Positions 24,467 through 33,690 of a stretch of 44,085 bases of DNA are shown here, piece after piece; positions within the stretch are counted from its first letter, which is position 1, and each line of letters starts with the position of its first letter. The stretch comes from Nocardia alni (lineage in GTDB: Bacteria; Actinomycetota; Actinomycetes; Mycobacteriales; Mycobacteriaceae): assembly GCF_019038435.1 (NCBI RefSeq), contig NZ_JAGPOX010000076.1:1-44085 (forward strand). Direction: 5' to 3'. The position numbers were made by a program, and so were the translations under genes. The notes below the pieces were generated by a model. It was not told the DNA's origin. It worked only from the letters and a program-made list of their open reading frames with translations, and made no database searches.

Positions 24467-25918
24467 GTGACGAGTCCGACGGCCGAGGCGCCCGCCGACG
24501 ATGATGCGGCGACAACCGGTACACAGGATAATTCGAGCACGAGCAGTACGACACCGTGGTCGGGGCGGACTTCCCAGCGCAAAGGGACGCAGTCTCCCGG
24601 GACAAGCGCACCGGGGACCACCGGTGATCTGAACAATCCAGCCCAGCAGGGTTCCGGGAATCAGACCGGCTCGACTACGGCGACGCAGAATTCGGATGGC
24701 ACGAACGCTCCCCCGGCAGCGAGTACGACCGCGGCGCCGCAAGGTGTCACGGTGGGCGCACCGGCACCGGGGCAAGCTGGGACGACGGGGCCAGGGAACC
24801 CACAGGCGGGAACGCCCGGAGCTATATCCGCCGATCCCGGAGGCCCTCGAACAGGTTCCACCACAGCATCTTCCGCACCCAGCGGTACAAGTTCCGGTGC
24901 GTCGCCACTCGATCCGAGCCAACTCGCCACATTCGCCGCACCGCTGCTCCAGGTCGGCGCCTCGGCCCTGGAGATACTGCCCATGCTGGCCGCGGCACTG
25001 GCCGGCTCCGGTGGCGGCACAGGCGACAGCGGGAACTCCGCACAACTCCAGAACGCGATCAATATCCTCGAACAACTCCAGTCGGCCTATGGCGACGGCA
25101 ATTCGGGTACCGGCGGTACCGGCACTACCGGAACTACCGGCGCCACAACAGGTTCCGGTACGGGGTCGACCGCGGAGGCGCTGAAGGCCCACGAGATCTA
25201 CCAGGAGAACGTCGCGGCGGCGTTCAACGGGATAGACAACACGCTCGCCAACCTGGTGACCTCCTTTGCCGGAGGCCATACGGTCGACCAGTCCCAACTC
25301 GACTCCCTGCTCCAAGCCGTGGATGCCGCGCTGGCACATGTCGGCTCGGCCGCCCTGCTCACCAGCGCGGGCGAACAACAGGTCACCAAGATCCTCACCA
25401 TCGCCCTGGACCAGGCGGAAAAGCTCGCCGGGAACACCACGACCAGCGCGCAGACGACCGCCACCGACATCAACGAACTCGCCAACCAATACCTGCTGAT
25501 CCTGTCCGGAGAGAACCCCAACGCCACAGTGTCGGTAGCGGGGGTGAACAGCGTCGGCGGCACCGTCGGCCAATGGATCTCCGAAGCGGCACAGGTGCTG
25601 AAGAAGTACGGCATCACACTCACCGCGGCCGACGAGCAGGATCTCGCCGTCATCATCGAGCACGAGTCGGGCGGAAATCCTGACTCTATCAACGAAACCG
25701 ACAGCAACGCCGCGGCCGGCGACCCGTCCCGCGGCCTGATGCAGACCATCGGATCGACCTTCAGCGAATACGCGGTGCCGGGTTACAACACCAACATCTA
25801 CGATCCGGTCTCCAATATCATTGCCGGAACTCGCTATGCCATCGCGAGGTACGGCTCGCTGAGCAGCGTTCCGGGCGTGATCGCCGTGAACGAGGGCAAA
25901 GCCTACGTGGGGTACTGA
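24467..25918 (+). CDS. DUF4226-like / SLT lytic transglycosylase
   Basis: A predicted 483-residue wall-cutting enzyme. The N-terminus is disordered and rich in T, G, A and P, with TPWSGRTSQRK near residue 30. A hydrophobic SALEILPML follows at about 165-175. A DUF4226-like helical domain (about 240-350) is nearly the same as in the NlpC/P60 protein at 31181-32617. A C-terminal SLT/lysozyme-like domain has catalytic Glu in IIEHESGGNP near residue 398 and the usual GLMQ(T/I) and YGS-x-x-x-VPG motifs. The start is GTG 24467-24469, chosen because the paralogue at 31181-32617 also begins TSP/D-rich at this point; the frame is open further upstream to 24242. Its stop overlaps the ATG of the next gene (TGATG). 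Confidence 0.87.
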   Translation: MTSPTAEAPADDDAATTGTQDNSSTSSTTPWSGRTSQRKGTQSPGTSAPGTTGDLNNPAQQGSGNQTGSTTATQNSDGTNAPPAASTTAAPQGVTVGAPAPGQAGTTGPGNPQAGTPGAISADPGGPRTGSTTASSAPSGTSSGASPLDPSQLATFAAPLLQVGASALEILPMLAAALAGSGGGTGDSGNSAQLQNAINILEQLQSAYGDGNSGTGGTGTTGTTGATTGSGTGSTAEALKAHEIYQENVAAAFNGIDNTLANLVTSFAGGHTVDQSQLDSLLQAVDAALAHVGSAALLTSAGEQQVTKILTIALDQAEKLAGNTTTSAQTTATDINELANQYLLILSGENPNATVSVAGVNSVGGTVGQWISEAAQVLKKYGITLTAADEQDLAVIIEHESGGNPDSINETDSNAAAGDPSRGLMQTIGSTFSEYAVPGYNTNIYDPVSNIIAGTRYAIARYGSLSSVPGVIAVNEGKAYVGY

Positions 25919-27087
25919 TGCCCCTTACTCGGAACATCCCGGATCCGGACTCCGACGACGACCAGGCTGTCCCGGGAGCCCACCCCGAGGTGACGACGGC
26001 ACCGTCTCCACAGCGGCGTTCCGCACCGAAACGACCTCGGCTGACACCGCTCGAGCTGACAACGGCGGCACCACCACCAGCGACAACTGCCGCGACGAAG
26101 GGCGTGGCGGCCGTCACGCCGGCTGCGGCCGCCGCACTGCCCCTGTCGGGCGCGCTCGCCGGCCAAGCCTCCGCCACACCACTCGCCGCTACCGCCCTCG
26201 GCACACTGGCCATGATGGCCGCCAGTTACGGTGCGGGAGCTCCTGTTTCCGATATCGGACAGTCCGTGACTCCGCCTGGACTCGCTACGAGCGGCCAACC
26301 GGCCGGCCTGTCCGCCTGGGATGGCCCGGTCGGTTCCGGCTACGCCAGCGCTGCCCAGACCACATCGGAATCGGGCACCGCGATGGGCGATGTGAACACC
26401 GAACTCACCTCACTGCTATCCGGCGCCGCCGGCAATACGGCCCAGGGTCGCGCGGCGATGCAGGCGATCCTGGCCGATGTCGATTCGTCCATCACGGCCC
26501 TGGGCACGGTGCCCGACTCGGCCGCCGGACGCGCCTTGCTGATCGGTGTGATGGATACCGCCTTACACCGCGCGGGAACCGTTCTCGGGCAAGGACACTC
26601 GGTCTCGGCCATCACCGCCGACAGGATATCCGCCCTCGCGGACCGCTACCTACGGGAGTCGAGTATCAGGTCGTACCCGACCGCCGTCTATTCCGGCTTC
26701 TCGGCCGGTCCGCCACTGGCCATGCCGTCAGGCACGGAGGCCGAGTGGATCGGCGGTGCCCTGGACCTGCTGCGCGCCAACGGATACGACGTCAGCCATA
26801 TCAATCCTGCAGATATCGCGGCGATCATCCAGCACGAGTCCGGCGGCAACCCGAACGCGATCAACGGCTGGGACAGCAACGCCGCGGCCGGGCACCCGTC
26901 GAAGGGGCTGATGCAGACCATCGACTCGACCTTCTACGCCCATGCGCTGCCCGGCCATACCAACATCTGGAATCCTGTCGACAACATCGTCGCGGGTGTC
27001 CGCTACGCCATCGGCCGTTACGGCTCGGTCGACAACGTGCCGGGTATCGTCCGACTGCACGAGGGCCTGTCCTACGTCGGATATTGA
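25918..27087 (+). CDS. Second SLT lytic transglycosylase with helical mid-domain
   Basis: 389 residues. A charged, Pro-rich cytosol-like N-terminus (1-50) leads to a long Ala-rich hydrophobic stretch (about 62-105) that may insert in the membrane. A helical DUF4226-like region follows (about 155-250). The C-terminal SLT domain has catalytic Glu in IIQHESGGNP near residue 306, plus GLMQTIDSTF and VPGIVRLHEG. The last 85 residues are closely related to the preceding gene, so the two arose by duplication. The ATG shares its A with the preceding stop, so the pair is translationally coupled. It would cleave glycan strands during assembly of an envelope-spanning channel, as VirB1-type enzymes do. 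Confidence 0.85.
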   Translation: MPLTRNIPDPDSDDDQAVPGAHPEVTTAPSPQRRSAPKRPRLTPLELTTAAPPPATTAATKGVAAVTPAAAAALPLSGALAGQASATPLAATALGTLAMMAASYGAGAPVSDIGQSVTPPGLATSGQPAGLSAWDGPVGSGYASAAQTTSESGTAMGDVNTELTSLLSGAAGNTAQGRAAMQAILADVDSSITALGTVPDSAAGRALLIGVMDTALHRAGTVLGQGHSVSAITADRISALADRYLRESSIRSYPTAVYSGFSAGPPLAMPSGTEAEWIGGALDLLRANGYDVSHINPADIAAIIQHESGGNPNAINGWDSNAAAGHPSKGLMQTIDSTFYAHALPGHTNIWNPVDNIVAGVRYAIGRYGSVDNVPGIVRLHEGLSYVGY

Positions 27088-27216
27088 GCCCAGCAGGCCA
27101 TGACCGGGTCGACCTAACAATGTTCGGTACCGTAAGACACCTTTAATGTACCATCAAACATCGGGACGATTAACGCCGTCACAACAGACAGGTCGCATTG
27201 CGGCAACCATTGATTC
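27088..27216 (+). promoter_or_regulatory. AT-rich spacer with GGTACCGT/AATGTACC motifs before the TrbL-like gene
   Basis: This 129-base spacer is clearly more AT-rich than its surroundings. It holds GGTACCGTAA (27126-27135) and TAATGTACCAT (27145-27155), an inverted GGTAC/GTACC pair. Both resemble the sites at 41944-41966 and 43693-43702. An internal promoter for the TrbL-like gene is likely; the link to the other sites is weak. Confidence 0.3.
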
Positions 27217-29574
27217 ATGCCGATGGGCGGTGAAACGATGCCAGCGCTCGCAGTCGAGACGGGATCGCACAGGCCTCATCGGCTGAAGCACGCTCCAGCA
27301 CAACCGGTTTCGGTCATCGGGTGCTGCGCGCGCTGGGCCACCGCGTCCCGGCGACGTCGCTCGACCGTCCTGCTCACGATCGCCACCCTCGTCGAGTTGA
27401 CCACCACCGCAATCCTCTGCTCACGAGCCGGGGCGTATGCCGGGCCCACAACCACCGGCACCAACACCTCCGCGATCAACGGACTCAGCTTCACCGATAT
27501 CCGGGACTCGTACGGCGTCCCGGTGTGGGACTACCTGTACGCCACCAAAGATGGCAGCATCCTGAATCCCGGGCAGACGATGCTGGCTACCGGGCTGCGC
27601 GGTCTCGAGATGGTCTTCGTGGTCGAGTCACTCCTCGCGCTCTATCTCACCCAGTGCGTGTGGAGCTTCTCGTGGCTCGGCTGGTTCGACGCGGCGCTGA
27701 CGAAGGTCGCCGATACGCTGACCGGGCAGCTGACCACCCCCGTCATCCTGGTGCTGTCGGTCACCATCGGTGGGTTGTTCGTGGCGTGGTTCGTGCTGCG
27801 CGGCAGCTATGCCAAGGCCACGCTGCAGGTCGTGACGATGGTGGCCGTCGCCACGCTGGGCACGATATTCCTGGCCCATCCGCTCGCCGATGTGCTTTCA
27901 CCCAACGGCGTATTGGGTCAGGTTCGCAACCTCGGCTTCTCGATCGTGGCCGCGCTGAACGGGGATGACACCGGCAACGGCCAGGCCACGATCAACACCG
28001 TGACGGGAACGCTGGCCACCAATATCCCTCGACATCTCCTGCAGACCTGGAATTTCGACGCCATCGTCGATGATTCGCCCACGTGCCGCGCGGCCTGGTC
28101 GAACGGGGTGCTCGCCGGTAGCGAATCGCAGGTGGAGTCCGGACTGCGCAGCTGCGGAGCGTCCTCTGCCTACGCTATGACGCAGAATCCGAGTATGGGG
28201 CAGATCGGCACGGGCCTGGTGGTTGTCACATTCGGCACCATCCTGCTGATGTTCCTGGCGTATCTCTCGATCAAGGTCGTGCTGTGCGCACTATCGGCCA
28301 TTACCAACGGTTTTCGCCTCATCTTCGCGCTCACCGTAGGCGGGTTCATCTACGGGCGCACTCAACTCGGCCTGGTGCGCGCCCTCGTGGGTGTGGCCGG
28401 GGACGCCTGGTCGATGCTGGTTTATCTCATCTATCTGGGTGGGTACGCGATGATCGCGAACGATATCTTCGAGGCTGCCCCCGGCAGTGGAATGGAGGTG
28501 ATTCTCGTCGGTGGGAGTGGGATGATTGCCGGATTCGTGCTCCTGCGGCGCATCGACAAGAACCTCCTGCTCGGTCAGAGTCAGATCGTCGACCAGTTAC
28601 AGGGCGCATTGACCGGCAAACCGGGCGAGGCGGTCGGCAGCACTGGCGGAATGGGCATGAACAGCTTGCGCTATTCGCTCTCACCAGGTCATCTCGCCAC
28701 CGAACTAGCACTTCTCAATGCCAACCCGGTCACTTCCTACGTATTTCGCAGGCCGAGCCCGCTGACATACGGATCGAAGGCGAGCTGGGACAACACCTGG
28801 CTCAACTACCAGATGATGCTCGGGAAGATTCCGAAACGGGCAAGCGAAAGCTGGATGGCCCGCCTGACTGCCAACAAGATAGCGCACGACCATGAAGCGA
28901 GAGAGGCGGTACGCGAATTCCACGGAAACAACGCTCGTTCGGCCGCTGCCGCAGTATCGAACGTATTCGGGCTCACGAATGATCCCGCGGATGCCGTGGG
29001 TGCATTGATAAACGCAAGATATTCGAGAAGTATGGCGTATGGCGCCGTAGAGGCCCGCGCTCGGCTGAATTTGGCCGCCGAGGACAATCCGGCGGAATAC
29101 GGACCACTGAATCGTGCGGCCGCGGCCGTAGAACTCGCCCGCAACGCGCGACATTTTCCCGATCCGGCAGAAAGGGACATTTATCGAGGTCAGATGGCCG
29201 AGATCGCAGCACTGTTCGCGTATGACGCGAGGCCGTTCGATCCCAGTGGATTCCAGCATCTCAGTCAGGCAGATCAGAACTTCATCACCGAGGTGCGGAA
29301 TCATTGGGATGAACCATGGGAAACCTTCAATGCCAGCCTGACGCAGGGACAGGGATCGAACCAGCGCACAATGCGGCAGCGGTGGGGGGAGATCAGCGAC
29401 GATGCCCGCCGATATACGGGAAGCCAGCTTGCCGATGGGCTTTCCCGGGCGGCCACCCGATACTGGGAAACCGACAATCAGGCCGACCTGAACGACGCGG
29501 TACGGTGGAAGAATAGAGCGACGATCATAGATATGATCATGTCGGACACCCATGTCGGCCCATGGACCAACTAG
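27217..29574 (+). CDS. TrbL/VirB6-like polytopic T4SS channel protein, copy 2
   Basis: A 785-residue integral membrane protein. After a basic N-terminus it has a first hydrophobic helix (about 50-70) and an extracellular segment containing SYGVPVWDYLYATKDGSI. A cluster of helices follows (about 130-430), including LTTPVILVLSVTIGGLFVAW and VVTMVAVATLGTIFLAHPLAD. The C-terminal 300 residues are soluble, helical and charged. It is a clear paralogue of the protein at 33691-36252, sharing NFDAIVDDSPTCRAAW-like and LVGVAGD-like segments with the pair of Cys in the outer loop. TrbL/VirB6 proteins form the inner-membrane channel platform. ATG 27217 has no clear ribosome site; ATG 27238, after GGGCGGTGA, is an alternative. 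The 3' third is more AT-rich than the 5' part. Confidence 0.8.
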   Translation: MPMGGETMPALAVETGSHRPHRLKHAPAQPVSVIGCCARWATASRRRRSTVLLTIATLVELTTTAILCSRAGAYAGPTTTGTNTSAINGLSFTDIRDSYGVPVWDYLYATKDGSILNPGQTMLATGLRGLEMVFVVESLLALYLTQCVWSFSWLGWFDAALTKVADTLTGQLTTPVILVLSVTIGGLFVAWFVLRGSYAKATLQVVTMVAVATLGTIFLAHPLADVLSPNGVLGQVRNLGFSIVAALNGDDTGNGQATINTVTGTLATNIPRHLLQTWNFDAIVDDSPTCRAAWSNGVLAGSESQVESGLRSCGASSAYAMTQNPSMGQIGTGLVVVTFGTILLMFLAYLSIKVVLCALSAITNGFRLIFALTVGGFIYGRTQLGLVRALVGVAGDAWSMLVYLIYLGGYAMIANDIFEAAPGSGMEVILVGGSGMIAGFVLLRRIDKNLLLGQSQIVDQLQGALTGKPGEAVGSTGGMGMNSLRYSLSPGHLATELALLNANPVTSYVFRRPSPLTYGSKASWDNTWLNYQMMLGKIPKRASESWMARLTANKIAHDHEAREAVREFHGNNARSAAAAVSNVFGLTNDPADAVGALINARYSRSMAYGAVEARARLNLAAEDNPAEYGPLNRAAAAVELARNARHFPDPAERDIYRGQMAEIAALFAYDARPFDPSGFQHLSQADQNFITEVRNHWDEPWETFNASLTQGQGSNQRTMRQRWGEISDDARRYTGSQLADGLSRAATRYWETDNQADLNDAVRWKNRATIIDMIMSDTHVGPWTN

Positions 29575-29658
29575 AATTCACGGAAACCGGTGATGGGAAC
29601 GTGCCTGCACTATTAGCATCGACCCGGACAAACCAGTTCATCATGAGGGCGGTACAGT

Positions 29659-31161
29659 ATGACGACAAACCCCACCATAATCCGAAGTTTGGTCCCCGCA
29701 CGGATGGACCGATTGCCTTGGACGAGATTTCATTGGCTCATCGTTGTCGGCCTCGGTGTCTCCTGGATTCTGGATGGGCTCGAGATCCAGATCGTCAGCA
29801 GCCTGGGTGGGGTGCTGGAGAGCCCGCACACCCTGCATATGACCAGCGGGCAGGTCGGCGCGACGGCGTCGTGGTATTTGGCGGGTGAGGTGGTCGGCGC
29901 GCTCGTCTTCGGGCGGATCACCGACAAACTCGGCCGCAAGAAGCTGTTCGTCCTGACCCTGGGCATCTATCTGGTCGGCAGTGGGCTGGCCGGATTCGCC
30001 TGGGGTCCGGTGTCGCTGTACCTCTTCCGATTCATCGCGGGCACGGGGATCGGCGGCGAGTACACCGCGATCAACTCGATGATCGACGAGATCATGCCGT
30101 CCAAGTATCGCGGACGGGTGGACATCGCGATCAACGGAACCTATTGGGGCGGTGCGGCCCTGGGCGCCGCGGCCAGCCTCATCCTGTTCAACGAGCACTA
30201 CGTGCCGATCCAATGGGGTTGGCGGATCGGCTTCTTCATCGGTCCCGTGCTCGGCCTGATCATCATCTTCGTGCGCCGCCAGATCCCGGAGAGCCCGCGG
30301 TGGCTGCTCACGCACGGCCGGGCCGAGGAGGCGGATCGCACGGTCGAGGAGATCGAGGCACGGGTACGCGCGCGAGGTGTGGATCTGCCGCCGGTCGACG
30401 AGAGCAAGGCCCTGGACATCGTCGATTCCGATCGCCTGTCTTACCTGCAGATGGCACGAATCTTCTTCGGCCGCTATCCCTCTCGATCGTTCCTGGGCTT
30501 CACGATGATGGTCACCCAGGCATTCCTGTACAACGCGATCTTCTTCACCGAAGGTCTGGTGCTGATCCACTTCTATCACGTCCCGGCCGACCACACGGGG
30601 TACTACTTCTTCCCGTTCGCCGTGGGCAATCTGATCGGCCCCATCGTGCTAGGCCCGCTGTTCGACAGTATCGGCCGCCGAAAGATGATCTTCGCTACGT
30701 ACGCCGGCTCGGGCGTGCTACTGCTGTTGTCCGCCTGGGCATTCCACGCGGGCATCCTGAACGCCACGACCCAGACCATATTCTGGTGCTTCATCTTCTT
30801 CTTCGCCTCGGCGGGCGCGTCGTCGGCCTACCTCACGGTCAGTGAGATCTTCCCGCTGGAGCTACGCGGCCAGGCGATTTCGTTCTTCTTCGCGATTTCC
30901 CAGGGTGCCGGCGGCGTGGTCGCGCCGTGGCTGTTCGGCCGCCTGATCGGCGGATCGGACAACCCGAGCCCGGATCGGTTCCCGCTGACCATCGGATACG
31001 TCATCGGCGCGGCGGCGATGATCGCCGGCGGGCTGGTGGCATGGTTCTTCGGCGTGAACGCCGAGGGGCAGTCGCTCGAGGACATCGCCGACCCGCTGTC
31101 CAAGGCGGACCCGAGTTCGTTGCCCGCGGCGACCGCCGGCGAGCCGAGCGGTCAACCGTAA
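29659..31161 (+). CDS. MFS transporter (sugar or metabolite:H+ symporter type)
   Basis: A 500-residue, 12-helix major facilitator transporter. Helix 1 carries the D-G-x-E/D pattern (ILDGLEIQ) of metabolite:proton symporters. The loop 2-3 motif A is GRITDKLGRKK and its second-half copy is DSIGRRK. The RYRGR-like signal after helix 4 is KYRGRVDI, and PESPRWLL follows helix 6. The substrate cannot be told from the sequence. The start ATG 29659 follows GAGGGCGG. It lies between the two halves of the T4SS-like cluster and looks unrelated to secretion, either as cargo or as an insertion. Confidence 0.88.
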   Translation: MTTNPTIIRSLVPARMDRLPWTRFHWLIVVGLGVSWILDGLEIQIVSSLGGVLESPHTLHMTSGQVGATASWYLAGEVVGALVFGRITDKLGRKKLFVLTLGIYLVGSGLAGFAWGPVSLYLFRFIAGTGIGGEYTAINSMIDEIMPSKYRGRVDIAINGTYWGGAALGAAASLILFNEHYVPIQWGWRIGFFIGPVLGLIIIFVRRQIPESPRWLLTHGRAEEADRTVEEIEARVRARGVDLPPVDESKALDIVDSDRLSYLQMARIFFGRYPSRSFLGFTMMVTQAFLYNAIFFTEGLVLIHFYHVPADHTGYYFFPFAVGNLIGPIVLGPLFDSIGRRKMIFATYAGSGVLLLLSAWAFHAGILNATTQTIFWCFIFFFASAGASSAYLTVSEIFPLELRGQAISFFFAISQGAGGVVAPWLFGRLIGGSDNPSPDRFPLTIGYVIGAAAMIAGGLVAWFFGVNAEGQSLEDIADPLSKADPSSLPAATAGEPSGQP

Positions 31162-31180
31162 CCGCCATGCCCGGAGGGGC

Positions 31181-32617
31181 TTACGCCCAGCGGCTGGCGT
31201 GATAGCCGCTGGGCAGGGGGATCACCTTGACATCCTCACCGGTATGCGGGGCCTCGACGCACTCGCCGTTGCCGATGTACATCATGACGTGCCCTGGGTC
31301 GCCATTGTTGAATTCGGCGTCGGGGAAGATCAGGTCGCCTGGCTGGATGTTGGCCGGGTTCACCTTCTGCAACTCCTGATACTGCTCGGCCGCGGTACGC
31401 GGAATGTGGACTCCCGCCGCCGCGGCGGCATATTGGGTGAGCCCGGAGCAGTCGAAGGAGTTCGGACCCTCCGCGCCGTAGACGTACGGCTTGCCGACCT
31501 CAGACAGCGCGACCGAAATCGCCTGGCGCACAGCGGTGGTCGCGGATCCTCCGCTGCCCGCGTTCGGATTCTCGCCGGACAGGATCAGCATGTACTGGTT
31601 GGCCAGGTCATTGATATCGGCCGCTGTGGTCTGGGCACTGACACTCGTGTTGCCGGTGAGCTTCTCGGCCTGGGCCAGGGCTGTGGTGAGGATCTTGGTG
31701 ACCTGTTGCTCGCCCGCGCTGGTGAGCAGGGCGGCCGAGCCGACATGGGCCAGTGCGGCGTCCATGGCCTTCAACAGGGAGTTCAGTTGGGCCTGGTTGA
31801 CCGAATGTCCCCCCGCGAAAATCGTGATGTCCTCGGCAAGAGTGTTATCGATGGCGTTGAACGCCGCGGAAACGTTCTGCTGGTAGAGCTGATGGGCCTT
31901 GACCGCGTCGGAGGTAGAACCTGAGCCCGAAGTTGTTGTGACACCGGTTGTTCCAGTGCCCCCGTTTGCCCCTGTTCCGGTCGTCCCGGCGCCGACCTCA
32001 CCGCTGCCGCCGTTGCCGTAAGCGTCTTGAAGTTGTTTGAGAATGTTGATCGCGTCCTGGGTTTGCGCGGAGTTCCCGGTTCCTCCGCTGGTTCCGTCAC
32101 CGGAACCGCCGAGCGAGGCGAGCAGCGGCAGCATCTCCAGCGCGGAAGCGCCTGCTTGGAGCAGGGGCGAGGCCAGGGAAGCCAGATGCTGCGGATCAGT
32201 GAGGGATGCACCGGAACTCGCGCCGACCGACGCAGAACCACCGGTGGAGTCCGTCTGAGTGCTCCCCGGCCCCGTCGACACGGTAGCCGCCGTTCCCGCC
32301 TGAGGATTCCCAGGTCCGGTCGTCGCGGCCTGGCCGGGACCGGCCGCACCGACGGTCGTACCGCTCGGGGTGGGCGCCGCACTCGCGCCTACCGGATTCT
32401 GGGCCACCGTACCCGGACCCGTATTCGTCCCGGTGGCCTGGATCTGCCCGTTCAGCCCGCCCGCGCCCGCCGCCTCTGCGGTTCCGCTCCCTGGTTGCGT
32501 CGCTTTACGCTGCTGCGTCGTCCGACCGGACCACGGCGTCGAACCAACCGAGCCCGCGTCCGCCGCAGCGGTTTCCGAATCATCGTCCGTCGGCGCATCG
32601 GTCGCCGGACTGGTCAT
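31181..32617 (-). CDS. DUF4226-like / NlpC-P60 peptidoglycan endopeptidase of the T4SS operon
   Basis: 478 residues. The N-terminus is disordered (T, G, A, P) with TPWSGRTTQQRK near residue 28, as in the transglycosylase at 24467. A hydrophobic SALEMLPLLASL lies at about 160-172. The DUF4226-like helical domain (about 235-345) is nearly the same as in that enzyme. The C-terminal domain here is NlpC/P60, with catalytic Cys in FDCSGLTQYA near residue 388, His in GHVMMYIGN and His in EAPHTG. The two proteins thus share a chassis with different cutting domains. It is the last gene of the minus-strand T4SS operon. The start ATG 32615-32617 has only a weak ribosome site. Confidence 0.87.
   Translation of the reverse strand: MTSPATDAPTDDDSETAAADAGSVGSTPWSGRTTQQRKATQPGSGTAEAAGAGGLNGQIQATGTNTGPGTVAQNPVGASAAPTPSGTTVGAAGPGQAATTGPGNPQAGTAATVSTGPGSTQTDSTGGSASVGASSGASLTDPQHLASLASPLLQAGASALEMLPLLASLGGSGDGTSGGTGNSAQTQDAINILKQLQDAYGNGGSGEVGAGTTGTGANGGTGTTGVTTTSGSGSTSDAVKAHQLYQQNVSAAFNAIDNTLAEDITIFAGGHSVNQAQLNSLLKAMDAALAHVGSAALLTSAGEQQVTKILTTALAQAEKLTGNTSVSAQTTAADINDLANQYMLILSGENPNAGSGGSATTAVRQAISVALSEVGKPYVYGAEGPNSFDCSGLTQYAAAAAGVHIPRTAAEQYQELQKVNPANIQPGDLIFPDAEFNNGDPGHVMMYIGNGECVEAPHTGEDVKVIPLPSGYHASRWA
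31185..31214. terminator. 11-bp hairpin between the convergent MFS and NlpC/P60 genes
   Basis: The arms GCCCAGCGGCT and AGCCGCTGGGC are perfect complements around an 8-base loop. The hairpin lies within the last codons of the minus-strand hydrolase, 23 bases past the MFS stop. It can serve as a terminator in both directions, echoing the stop-codon-overlapping hairpin at 11303-11372. Confidence 0.55.
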
Positions 32618-32699
32618 GACACACCGCCCTCCCGGCCTGTTTCAGCGACGCTCATCGCATCCGCAGTTCCGCTCGTTCCTTTCGGCTCTGGTCTCGGGA

Positions 32700-33605
32700 T
32701 CATGAAGCGCCCTCGAGCACTCGTTTCACCCGCACATCGCTTCCGGTCGGCATGCTCTCCTCGACGACCTGTCCGGTCCCCGGGTCCACGGTGACGATCT
32801 GCTCCGGCCCGAGGGCCACACCGGCACGGGTCGGCGCGTTGTCGCTGTAGCTCCAGAACACCAGGTCCCCGGGAGAGGCGGCCGCGGGAACCACCCGCTG
32901 ACCGCAAAGCCCCTGAGCCGCGACAGTACTGGGAAGTCGAACGGATTCCGGTGACTTCGCCAACTCTGCACAGGTCTCCGCCGAAGCAACGGAGGGCGCC
33001 TCGGAATTCACCACCGTGGTCGGAACCTGACACCGGCCGGTCGAGCCGGCGATCGCCCCGAACTGTGTGACCTCCTGCGTCAGTGCCGCGACGCCCCGGG
33101 CAGCCCGACTGCCCACGTCCGCCAGTGCCACCTGTCGGGCGCAATCGATCGCCGCCCCAGTGGCCGGCGTCTGCAGCGGCTGCTGCTGATAGGGAGCGGA
33201 TGCCATGGCTGTGGCACAGGCCAGGTCCCAGGCCGAGGCACTATCCCCTGGGGCGAAGGTGAGCCCGGCATACGGGTTGGCGGTCGGCAACTGCGACGGC
33301 GCCGTAGTCTCGGTCACTGCCGCCGTAGTGGATGGAGCGGTGGTCTCGGTGACGGCGGGATCCGGCCCGATCGCACTGTCGCACTGATAATGCCAATCAT
33401 CCGTTGCTTCCGAGGTAAAGCTCCCCAACTCGACGACCGTCAACGCCACTGCGAAGATCACCAACCCGACAAAGATCATGACCGCCCAGAAAACGACGGG
33501 GAATCCCGCTGCGAGGGATCCAACCCAAAGTACTGTCTGCACCCCTCTGACCATCCTCCCAGCAGCCGACCGCTTCGCATTGTTCCCTTGTCCTCGACCG
33601 ACCAT
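32700..33605 (-). CDS. Membrane-anchored protein with degenerate NlpC/P60-like C-terminus
   Basis: 301 residues. A basic N-terminus and one or two hydrophobic segments (about 22-62) anchor it, and a Thr/Ala-rich stalk follows. A Cys-rich outer region (five to seven Cys) leads to a C-terminus with the P60 landmark SPGDLVFW, then TRAGVALG, where active enzymes have H-V/A-G-x-Y-x-G. The catalytic Cys in D-C-S-G and the His are both missing, so it is probably inactive and structural. Its place matches that of membrane-bound hydrolases such as TcpG in Gram-positive conjugation loci. It lies between the TrbL-like and NlpC/P60 genes in the operon. Confidence 0.65.
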   Translation of the reverse strand: MVGRGQGNNAKRSAAGRMVRGVQTVLWVGSLAAGFPVVFWAVMIFVGLVIFAVALTVVELGSFTSEATDDWHYQCDSAIGPDPAVTETTAPSTTAAVTETTAPSQLPTANPYAGLTFAPGDSASAWDLACATAMASAPYQQQPLQTPATGAAIDCARQVALADVGSRAARGVAALTQEVTQFGAIAGSTGRCQVPTTVVNSEAPSVASAETCAELAKSPESVRLPSTVAAQGLCGQRVVPAAASPGDLVFWSYSDNAPTRAGVALGPEQIVTVDPGTGQVVEESMPTGSDVRVKRVLEGAS

Positions 33606-33690
33606 CAGGGCCTACCTCACCGCTGAAGCGTCCAGGACGTGCGGTTCGGCCGCAGTTCCATTGCAAGGCACGGAAAAAATCGGTTGAGCA

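Noticed and set aside
29594..29599. TGGGAA before the MFS gene as another operator copy
   Set aside because: Only one arm is present; the bases where TTCCCA should be read AAACCG.
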